Assembly (NCBI GenBank): GCA_902514625.1
Contig: CABXRK010000009.1
Span: forward strand, 1-51,262
Direction: 5' to 3'
Origin: an uncultured Bacteroidota bacterium
Lineage (GTDB): Bacteria > Bacteroidota > Bacteroidia > Flavobacteriales > Flavobacteriaceae
Length of the DNA: 51,262 bases
Positions within the stretch are counted from its first letter, which is position 1; each line of letters opens with the position of its first letter. Shown here one piece after another: positions 44,497 to 51,262 of this stretch. The notes beneath the pieces are model-generated. The model ran no database searches and was not told the DNA's origin. It saw only the letters and a program-made list of their open reading frames with translations. Made by a program: the position numbers and the translations under genes.

Positions 44497-47400
44497 TTAA
44501 AATGATGCGGTTAATGACAAAATAATAGATCTAGCGGTTGGATATGATGAAATATCAGCACTAAAATTTCCACTTGAAAGTCTATTAGACTCTGGATCCC
44601 ATCCAGTATAATCGGTTACAGTTAACAAATTATCTCCTATTAAACCTAACTGTAGTGATTTAAGAAAATTAATATTATCAACAGGAACATTATAAGAAAC
44701 TGAAACTGTTTTTAATCTCATAAAAGAAGCATCTTCAACAGATAAGTTATTCACTTTACCACCGCCATAACTCGAAGTAAGAACTCCAGAAGGCCATTTA
44801 GTGTCAGTATTTGTTGGTGTCCATCTATTAAGACCATGTAATTTAAATAGATTCCTCCTATAATTTAAAGGATAAAGACTCTCCAGAGCATTAACATTTA
44901 ATAAATACTTACCTTCCTGACCATAAATAAATACATTTAAAGTCCAGTCTTTGTATCTAACAACATTATTTAACCCATATGTATAATCAGGAAATTGACT
45001 TCCTAAAGAAACTCTATCAGCAGCATTAATAGTTCCATCCGGTGAATGATCTATCCATTTTGGAGCTCCAGGTTTTGAGTTAGGGGTCGCTGAAGCAGCA
45101 ACCTCTCCTGCATTCTGAAGCAGACCATTCATCTCATATCCATAATACTCATTTAAAGACCATCCCGGCTTAATCACACCAGTAGTTCCAATTGCTTCAA
45201 TGTTTCCTGTACTAATTTCACCAAGGCCTCCAATATCGGTTACCTCATTTTTAGTAGTAGTAAAGTTAAAAGTAGTTTCCCAGCTAAGGTCTTGAGTTTT
45301 AATTATTCCTCCACTTATTAAAAGTTCTATTCCAGAATTTTTAACACTACCAACATTTTGAAGCACACTAGCAAAACCAGATGATGTTGGTAATGGAAGG
45401 TCTAATAATAAGTCTTTAGTATCCTTAACAAAATAATCAATACTACCGCTAATCCTATTGGCGAGAATTCCAAAATCTATTCCAATATTAGTCTGTTCAG
45501 AAGTTTCCCACTTTAAATCAGGATTAGCAACTCTAGATGGAGCAATTGCAGTATAGGGACTATTATTAAATGTAGCATTACCTCCACTTCCATAAGTTTG
45601 TTGAGATGCAGCTATTGCTACAGCCTCATTTCCTACTTGTCCCCAACTTGCTCTAACCTTTAATTGATTAAATAATTCGGAAACAAAACTCTCCTCATCC
45701 AATTTATACCCTAAAGCAAAAGCAGGAAAAGTTCCCCACTTATTATTTAAACCAAACTTTGAAGAACCATCTCTTCTTAAAGTTGCTGTAACTAATAATT
45801 TGTCTGCAAAAGAATAATTTATTCTTCCAATATAAGAGAACAAAGAAGAAACAATTTTATCACTTGCTACAAAATTCTTTTCTCCATTCCCTAGTCCTAC
45901 ATTATTAGTATATGTTCCTTTAGCAGCAAAATCTTCAGCTCTGATCTGGGTAGTCATTCTAGAAAAATCTTGATATGTAACTCCTCCTAAAACATTTACT
46001 GAATGAATATCATTAAATTGTTTGTCATAAGTTACAGTCCACTCAAACAAATTATTAATTCCACTTAATGTGGAAATACCAGCTATTTCATTCCTAGAAA
46101 ATCCAGTAGAGGTATATGTATTTAAGTGTGCATCTGCTCTTACATTAGTTATGTCTGTTCCAGCATTAATTTTAGTAGATAAACCTTCAATAACATCCCA
46201 ATTTAAATTCACATTGGTCATTATTCTATTGGTTATAGCGCTCTTTGTATTTGCTTCAAGAACTGCAACAGGATTATTTATATTAAATAAAGTTGAATTA
46301 TAATAAGGAACAAGAGGATTTGTTATCGGATCATTAAAAATAGGCGCAGTTGGATCATAAAGCATAGACGTATTAACAGTACCTGCTACCTCATTATTTC
46401 TTGAAGTCTCTAAGCTAGGATTATCATCTAATCTACTAATAGTCATATTTAAATCCACACTAAATTTCTCTCCAATCTTTTGACTTAAGTTCAATCTGGC
46501 AATATATTTTTGAAGATCAGTATTTTTTACAACTCCTTCATGATCAGAATAATTCAAAGATGCATAATATCTAGTATTTCCATTTCCAGATCCACCGGAA
46601 ACTGAAAGATTGTGCTCTTTAAGTAATCCATCTCTAAATACTTGATCTTGCCAATTGGTGCCATTTCCTATTAAAGCCTTATCTGACTCTGAAAATATAA
46701 TTCCATTTCCTAGGTCTTGACTTATTCCATTGAAAACTTGCATGTATTCTTGAGCATTAAGAACCTCAATTTTATTAGCAATAGATTGTGTGCCATAAGT
46801 AGTTGAATAAGTTATATTTGTTTCACCTGCCTCTCCTCTTTTGGTTGTAATTAAAACTACACCATTTGCAGCTCTAGCTCCGTAAAGAGCAGTTGCAGAA
46901 GCATCTTTCAATATATCAATTGATTCTATATCATTTGGATTTAATGTGTTCAATGGGTTTTTTGCTGCTTCATTTCTGTTATCTGCAGCTAAAGCCGATG
47001 GACTTAAACTGGGAGTATTATCAATTATCAACCCATCAATAACATATAATGGTTGATTTGAAGCAGTAATAGAACTAGAACCTCTAATGTTTACAGATAA
47101 TCCAGCTCCTGGTTCACCATCAAAACTGTTGATTTGAACACCACTTACTCTACCTTGCATTAATTGATCGACTGAAGTAACATTGCCAATATTAAAATCC
47201 TCATCACCTAATGATGACATAGATCCAGTAACATCACTTTTCTTTATAACACCATAACCAGTAAGAACAACTTCTTCTAATTCGGTGTCAGCAGCAAGTA
47301 ATATACTAAACGATTCCTGATTATCAACTTCTATTTCTTGAGTCTTATATCCAACGTAAGAAATTAATAAAATGTCATCATCACTTGCAATAATCGAAAA

Positions 47401-47583
47401 ATTTCCATCAAAATCAGAGGTGGTTCCAGCATTCGTTCCTTTCACAATTATCGTTGCACCTGGTAAAGGTCCATCATCACTCGAGATATTACCTGTCAAC
47501 GACTTTTGAGAAAAAACGCTCTGTACACTAAATAAAAACACTCCTAGAGTGGTCATAAGTATGATACTAAAATATTTTCTCAT
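44497..47583 (-). CDS. SusC/RagA family TonB-linked outer membrane transporter
   Basis: A 1028-residue receptor with a signal peptide ending near FSQ (about residue 26). A carboxypeptidase-like domain follows (GNISSDDGPLPGATIIVKGTNAGTTSDFDGNFSI), then the SusC signature EEVVLTGYGVIKKSDVTGS, the plug (SVNIRGSSSITASNQPLYVIDGLII, DILKDASATALYGARAANGVVLITTKRG), and a barrel ending ARSIILSLTASF. It forms the TonB-driven channel paired with SusD. It is the first gene of the minus-strand locus and starts about 150 bases from the divergent GntR-type regulator gene. Confidence 0.97.
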   Translation of the reverse strand: MRKYFSIILMTTLGVFLFSVQSVFSQKSLTGNISSDDGPLPGATIIVKGTNAGTTSDFDGNFSIIASDDDILLISYVGYKTQEIEVDNQESFSILLAADTELEEVVLTGYGVIKKSDVTGSMSSLGDEDFNIGNVTSVDQLMQGRVSGVQINSFDGEPGAGLSVNIRGSSSITASNQPLYVIDGLIIDNTPSLSPSALAADNRNEAAKNPLNTLNPNDIESIDILKDASATALYGARAANGVVLITTKRGEAGETNITYSTTYGTQSIANKIEVLNAQEYMQVFNGISQDLGNGIIFSESDKALIGNGTNWQDQVFRDGLLKEHNLSVSGGSGNGNTRYYASLNYSDHEGVVKNTDLQKYIARLNLSQKIGEKFSVDLNMTISRLDDNPSLETSRNNEVAGTVNTSMLYDPTAPIFNDPITNPLVPYYNSTLFNINNPVAVLEANTKSAITNRIMTNVNLNWDVIEGLSTKINAGTDITNVRADAHLNTYTSTGFSRNEIAGISTLSGINNLFEWTVTYDKQFNDIHSVNVLGGVTYQDFSRMTTQIRAEDFAAKGTYTNNVGLGNGEKNFVASDKIVSSLFSYIGRINYSFADKLLVTATLRRDGSSKFGLNNKWGTFPAFALGYKLDEESFVSELFNQLKVRASWGQVGNEAVAIAASQQTYGSGGNATFNNSPYTAIAPSRVANPDLKWETSEQTNIGIDFGILANRISGSIDYFVKDTKDLLLDLPLPTSSGFASVLQNVGSVKNSGIELLISGGIIKTQDLSWETTFNFTTTKNEVTDIGGLGEISTGNIEAIGTTGVIKPGWSLNEYYGYEMNGLLQNAGEVAASATPNSKPGAPKWIDHSPDGTINAADRVSLGSQFPDYTYGLNNVVRYKDWTLNVFIYGQEGKYLLNVNALESLYPLNYRRNLFKLHGLNRWTPTNTDTKWPSGVLTSSYGGGKVNNLSVEDASFMRLKTVSVSYNVPVDNINFLKSLQLGLIGDNLLTVTDYTGWDPESNRLSSGNFSADISSYPTARSIILSLTASF

Positions 47584-47638
47584 AATAAATTGGTTTTATT
47601 TTTCATTAAAATTTCTCAGAATTTACTTAAAAAAAATA

Positions 47639-47669
47639 CTTTAACTGTCCTGAAGTATGCTGGTCAAAG
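47639..47669. promoter_or_regulatory. Candidate operator between susC and the GntR-type regulator
   Basis: CTTTAAC (47639-47645) and GTCAAAG (47663-47669) are inverted with one mismatch and a 17-base spacer. The span is markedly richer in G and C than the AT-rich flanks. Its position in the 150-base divergent region makes it a plausible binding site for the adjacent regulator. No strong promoter box was found here; TTTG at 47669-47666 on the minus strand could be a -33 element for susC. Confidence 0.35.
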
Positions 47670-47733
47670 ATTATGTTTATTTTAATTAACTCTAAACTAG
47701 ATGATTAAATAGTTATTTTTTTGTAATTTAAGT

Positions 47734-48846
47734 ATGTTTAAGATTAAATATGTGGGTATGGAATTTTTAAATGTTAAAAATATTACCGTTAAAAATGGGT
47801 CAAGTGTTCCTAAATACAAACAAATAATCAGTTTTTTTATTTCTAAAATTAGATCAAAAGAAATACTTCCAGGAACAAAAATCCCTTCAATTAATGAAGT
47901 TAGTTTTGATAAAAACATTTCCAGGGATACAGTTGAAAGAGCATATAATTTCCTTAAAAAAATCGGGTTAATTATATCTGTAAAAGGATTAGGGCATTAT
48001 GTTAATCCAAAATCAAATAAAACAAACACTTATATACTTAAAGAAGATGGAATTACTTATAATTTAGATAGATTAAATATTTTAAAAAATTTATTAAATT
48101 CTATTTCTAATAATGATTCTCGAACTATTAATTCTATCTACCATAATGATCTTAAACATATTAATCCCAACGATAAAGTATTAAACAAAAAAGAACGGTT
48201 AGATCATATTACTACCATTACCATTCTATTTGATAAAATTACTTTTGAAAAAATAGAGGTTGAATATATTCATCCTCAATTCAATCAGAAAATAATTCAT
48301 AGAGATCAAAATTGGACAAATCTTTGGACTATTTTTAGCGGTATTGGTAAATTTTCAAAAAAAAGATTTAGTGTGCCAATCCATCTTTCACATCAATGGG
48401 TTGGAAATAAAATAATTAAAGAAATTCAATTCTTTAATACATCCTTTTATGAAAATGAATTTTTAGCGAAAGAAGATCGATTTTATTTTCAAAAGAATAA
48501 ATTTAAAATGCCATCCGTTGAAAAATATGATACTTTGAAAAAAATTATAAATACTATATCTAAAAATAAACTTGGAGCTACTGTAGTTAATGATAAAAAT
48601 AAAATAATTGGAATAATTACTGATGGTGATATAAGAAGAATTATAGCAAAAAAAAGTGTGCTTTCAAATATATCGGCAATTAATTTTATGACAAAAAACC
48701 CTTTAACTATAGATTATACAACACGAAAAAGCACAGCTCTAAAATATATGTTAAATAATAAAATTAATCATTTAATACTTACAAATAAAAAAGGAGCTTA
48801 TCTAGGAATCACTCATATACTAGACTTAAGTAGAGATTTAACTTAA
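47734..48846 (+). CDS. GntR-type transcription regulator fused to NTF2/SnoaL-like and CBS domains
   Basis: A 370-residue protein. Residues 25-92 are a GntR winged helix (YKQIISFFISKIRSKEILPGTKIPSINEV, SRDTVERAYNFLKKIGLI, KGLGHYV). About 112-245 resemble an NTF2/SnoaL fold (IYHNDLKHINPNDKVLNKKER, then VPIHLSHQWVGNKIIKEIQFFNTSFYENE). Residues 258-370 form a CBS pair like that of arabinose-5-phosphate isomerases (VVNDKNKIIGIITDGDIRR, MTKNPLTIDYTT). Usual GntR effector domains (FadR, HutC, MocR) are absent. Divergence from susC suggests it controls that locus. ATG 47734 is used; an in-frame ATG at 47758 is possible. Confidence 0.85.
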   Translation: MFKIKYVGMEFLNVKNITVKNGSSVPKYKQIISFFISKIRSKEILPGTKIPSINEVSFDKNISRDTVERAYNFLKKIGLIISVKGLGHYVNPKSNKTNTYILKEDGITYNLDRLNILKNLLNSISNNDSRTINSIYHNDLKHINPNDKVLNKKERLDHITTITILFDKITFEKIEVEYIHPQFNQKIIHRDQNWTNLWTIFSGIGKFSKKRFSVPIHLSHQWVGNKIIKEIQFFNTSFYENEFLAKEDRFYFQKNKFKMPSVEKYDTLKKIINTISKNKLGATVVNDKNKIIGIITDGDIRRIIAKKSVLSNISAINFMTKNPLTIDYTTRKSTALKYMLNNKINHLILTNKKGAYLGITHILDLSRDLT

Positions 48847-49601
48847 TAAACAATCTTTTTTAATTTTATATTTCTAAACCATAAAGAACTTCCATGATCT
48901 TGAAAAGAAATATAGCCTGTTTTGTATTTTCCATAATCAGGATAATCATTCCATTTACCAGAGTTTCTTAATTTATCCCATTCCTCAGACCAAGGAACAA
49001 ATGACAAAAGTTTTACACCATTTAACCAATGTTCAACATTTTCATTTGTAAAAATAATTCGAGTTGAATTCCATTCCCCAGCTGGGAAAAGAACTTTTTC
49101 AACCCCCTCAGAAACTGTGTGCATAGCATAATTAGCTCCTGTTTTTTGCCAGTCTTGAAGTTTTTCCGGTTCAGACTCTCCAAAACTTTTATTATACTCT
49201 GTCACATCATGAATTTTGGTATAATTAACATCATCAATAAGTTGATATTCTGGTGAAGCTTCACCAGGGAAGTTGTATCCTTCTTGAACATGATAAAAGA
49301 TTCCACTGTTACCTCCAGGAGGAATTTTCCATTCAAGATATAATTCAAATTCATCAAATTGTTCCTTATAATAAATTAAATCTCTACCTCCTTCATAATC
49401 TTGTTCTAATTGAAGATCTTTTCTTTCAAACATTAACATACCTTCTTTAGCTATCCAACCTGGTGGAATTTCATTTGAATTATATCCTCTCCAACCATTT
49501 GTAGTTTTACCATCAAATAGAAAAATCCAATTACTTTCCTTTTTTGGATTTGATTCGCATCCAATAAATAAAACGGCTATGATTAATAAAAAACACCTCA
49601 T
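48843..49601 (-). CDS. DUF1080 (3-keto-disaccharide hydrolase-like) lipoprotein
   Basis: A 252-residue predicted lipoprotein (lipobox LFIGC, C15). It shows the fuller DUF1080 pattern: IFLFDGKTTNGWRGY, FELYLEWKIPPGGNSGIFYHV, EYQLIDD, AGEWNSTRIIFTNENVEHWLNGVKLL and TGYISFQDHGSSLWFRNIKLK. It is closer to the classical family text than the copy at 6966-7748. Family members studied elsewhere cleave 3-keto-glycosides; the substrate here is unknown. Its stop overlaps that of the convergent regulator gene by four bases. Confidence 0.92.
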   Translation of the reverse strand: MRCFLLIIAVLFIGCESNPKKESNWIFLFDGKTTNGWRGYNSNEIPPGWIAKEGMLMFERKDLQLEQDYEGGRDLIYYKEQFDEFELYLEWKIPPGGNSGIFYHVQEGYNFPGEASPEYQLIDDVNYTKIHDVTEYNKSFGESEPEKLQDWQKTGANYAMHTVSEGVEKVLFPAGEWNSTRIIFTNENVEHWLNGVKLLSFVPWSEEWDKLRNSGKWNDYPDYGKYKTGYISFQDHGSSLWFRNIKLKKIVY

Positions 49602-49641
49602 AAAGAACTCGAATTTATTAAAATAAATCTGATCATATAAC

Positions 49642-50484
49642 TTATTTTAAATATTTTTTAATAACGGTTGGTTTTTGATATGGTTGAAAAGGTTGCTTTA
49701 ATAATTCATTAATATTGCTGTTTTTTTTCTCATCAGGAAAAACATCAACTCCATAAATTATTTTTTTTCGGTCCAAATTAATATATGTTCCAAAAATCCT
49801 ATCCCATATAGAAAAAATATTTCCATAATTTGCATCAGTATATGGTAATCTATAATGGTGATGAATTTTATGCATATCAGGAGAAACTATGATATAACTT
49901 ATAATATTATCAATTGTTTTTGGAAGTTTAATGTTTGCATGGTTAAACTGACTTAAAACTACTGATAATGATTGGTATAACATTACGTATCCTATAGGTG
50001 CTCCAACAATTAAAACAGCTAATAGTGTAAAAAAAAATCTAATTAAACTCTCAAAAGGATGATGCCTATTTGCAGTAGTTGTATCTACGTTATGATCCGA
50101 GTGATGTACCAAATGAATCATCCAAAAGGGTTTAAATTTGTGTTCTACATAGTGTGCTAAATACGCACCAATAAAATCTAATAAGAAAATACAGAAAATG
50201 ATTTTTATCGCTATGGATGAATTGTTAATTAAAGATATTAATCCAAAATTATTTTCAACTACATAATCAGAAGCATTAATCAAAATAAAAGCTAATAAAA
50301 AATTAATGACAATAGTAGTTAACGTGAAAAAAAAATTCGGAATTGCATGATTCCATTTTTTATAATCAAATTTGAATAATGGAATACTTCCTTCAATTAT
50401 CCAAAAAAAAGAAATACCACCTATAAGTATTATAGATCTGTGTAGGCTGGGTATATTTTCAAAATATTGTATTATATTTTCCAT
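49642..50484 (-). CDS. Sterol desaturase/fatty acid hydroxylase family membrane protein
   Basis: A 280-residue integral membrane di-iron oxygenase-type protein. Histidine clusters are HYVEH (H111, H115), HLVHH (H124, H127, H128), NRHH (H141, H142) and, later, HKIHHHY with YGNIFSIWDRIFGTY downstream, matching the fatty acid hydroxylase superfamily. Membrane helices lie near 18-35, 50-75 and 92-110. Such enzymes hydroxylate or desaturate lipids, sterols or carotenoids, and the bacterial substrate is often unknown. It stands between the DUF1080 gene and the symporter on the same strand, with 40 and 85 base gaps, so it is probably expressed separately. Confidence 0.9.
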   Translation of the reverse strand: MENIIQYFENIPSLHRSIILIGGISFFWIIEGSIPLFKFDYKKWNHAIPNFFFTLTTIVINFLLAFILINASDYVVENNFGLISLINNSSIAIKIIFCIFLLDFIGAYLAHYVEHKFKPFWMIHLVHHSDHNVDTTTANRHHPFESLIRFFFTLLAVLIVGAPIGYVMLYQSLSVVLSQFNHANIKLPKTIDNIISYIIVSPDMHKIHHHYRLPYTDANYGNIFSIWDRIFGTYINLDRKKIIYGVDVFPDEKKNSNINELLKQPFQPYQKPTVIKKYLK

Positions 50485-50569
50485 AAATAATTCAGCTAAT
50501 TTAATAAAAAACCTAATGAATAAAGAACAATTATAAAGTAGCTAAATATGCTTCTCTATAAATGAATAT

Positions 50570-51262
50570 TTAATTTTTGTTTTTTAAATTAAAAACCAAA
50601 CTAGCTATATATCCAATAACAAAACAAGAAACTACTCCTGTAGCCGAATACATTAAAAGGTGAAATGTTTTTGATGAGCTAATAAATAATTGGAAAATAA
50701 AACTAAAAATAAGCCCAGTTAAGACTCCTTTACTATTTGCCTTTTTTGTTAAAACACCTAATAAAAAAACACCTCCTAAACTCCCTATAACTAATCCTAA
50801 AATTTTATTAAATTCATCCCATAATGATTTTATATCATAAGAGGCCATAAAAAAAGCAAAAAAAATGCCTAATAAACCAATAATTAATGTTGATAATCTT
50901 GCAATTTTAAGAGATTTATTTTTTCTGCTAAATCTGAATCTAAGATGAATATCATTTAAATATGAAGCAGCTGCAGAATTCATACTAGAACTAAGACTGC
51001 TCATTGCGGCAGCAAAAATAGCTGCAATCATAAGGCCCGACAAACCATTTGGCAATTGTGTGATTATATACCAAGGGAAAATCGCATCATTTAAAATAAA
51101 ATCAGGGCTTAATTCGTTAGGGAAATTTTTAAAATAAACAAAAAGTGCTGTTCCAACAAAAAAGAAAATTACTGATGCAGGAATAGACAATATAGCGTTA
51201 ATCCAAACACTTTTATTAGCTTCATTGATGTCTTTTGTAACTAAATATCTTTGAACAATTGT
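50570..51262 (-). CDS. Sodium/solute symporter (SSS family), C-terminal part (5' truncated)
   Basis: The frame is open to the right edge of the window, so the N-terminal part of the gene lies outside. The visible 230 residues include QRYLVTKDINEANKSVWINA, an SSS-family loop, GLSGLMIAAIFAAAMSSLSSSMNSAAASY in the helix that lines the sodium site, and several further membrane helices ending in a short basic tail. Members co-transport sodium with sugars, sialic acid, amino acids or carboxylates; the substrate cannot be set from this part. An internal ATG-like TTG at 51190 is not a real start. Confidence 0.9.
   Translation of the reverse strand, partial: TIVQRYLVTKDINEANKSVWINAILSIPASVIFFFVGTALFVYFKNFPNELSPDFILNDAIFPWYIITQLPNGLSGLMIAAIFAAAMSSLSSSMNSAAASYLNDIHLRFRFSRKNKSLKIARLSTLIIGLLGIFFAFFMASYDIKSLWDEFNKILGLVIGSLGGVFLLGVLTKKANSKGVLTGLIFSFIFQLFISSSKTFHLLMYSATGVVSCFVIGYIASLVFNLKNKN

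Noticed and set aside
1-51262. A mobile island, phage or defence system
   Set aside because: No integrase, transposase, terminal repeats, toxin-antitoxin or restriction genes were seen. The tRNA-Ser has no integrase beside it, and I looked for but did not find an obvious second copy of its 3' end.

Overview
The window looks like a chromosomal segment of a marine, AT-rich member of the Flavobacteriales (phylum Bacteroidota). The reasons are a SusC/SusD pair, a TonB receptor beside a DUF4249 lipoprotein, FG-GAP/ASPIC-UnbV and DUF1080 proteins, many lipoproteins, signal peptides cleaved just before Gln (FGQ, FSQ), few visible Shine-Dalgarno sequences and promoter boxes of the Bacteroidota type (TTG...TAnnTTTG). 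No species is claimed. No phage genes, insertion sequences, CRISPR arrays or rRNA were seen, and no gene-free stretch exceeds 300 bases.

Layout. 1-6.7 kb: the end of an NhaC-type antiporter, then a core run ftsK - lolA-like - lptF/G-like - ribBA-like, and a convergent TSUP permease. 6.8-6.9 kb: tRNA-Ser(UGA) with its own promoter and terminator. 7-16.3 kb: accessory metabolism on both strands: a DUF1080 lipoprotein, a lipoprotein azurin, L-threonine aldolase, a PhzF-family enzyme, a secreted small protein, an esterase, a carotenoid-desaturase-like flavoprotein, a beta-propeller protein, a Tat-exported Gfo/Idh/MocA oxidoreductase and a TIM-barrel sugar isomerase. 15.5-23 kb: a minus-strand run DUF4249 - TonB receptor - M61 peptidase - GT9 glycosyltransferase - TIM-barrel isomerase. 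23-25 kb: a secreted CE1-like esterase and a second Tat-exported TIM-barrel enzyme.

24.9-33.4 kb is a signalling island. An RsbW-like kinase, a STAS antagonist and a GAF-PAS-adenylate cyclase form a tightly coupled operon. Nearby is a 1078-residue periplasmic-propeller/SpoIIE phosphatase. Between them lie two tandem paralogous lipoproteins built from four related repeats and a small Ser/Asn/Lys-rich lipoprotein. This is a complete set of partner-switching parts, but a cyclase sits where a sigma factor would be expected.

33.5-51.3 kb: an outer-membrane barrel-like protein and a PQQ dehydrogenase with a fused cytochrome c face a minus-strand locus susC - susD - sulfatase - sulfatase - giant FG-GAP/ASPIC protein. 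Divergent from susC is a regulator that appears to fuse a GntR winged helix, an NTF2/SnoaL-like domain and a CBS pair. A second DUF1080 lipoprotein, a sterol-desaturase-like membrane hydroxylase and the end of a sodium/solute symporter close the window. The locus reads as uptake and desulfation of a sulfated ligand with no glycoside hydrolase in view. The DUF1080, Gfo/Idh/MocA and TIM-barrel proteins fit 3-keto-sugar chemistry.

The strongest candidates for something undescribed are the cyclase-linked partner-switching island with its repeat lipoproteins, and the GntR-NTF2-CBS regulator. All assignments come from reading motifs; no database search was run.
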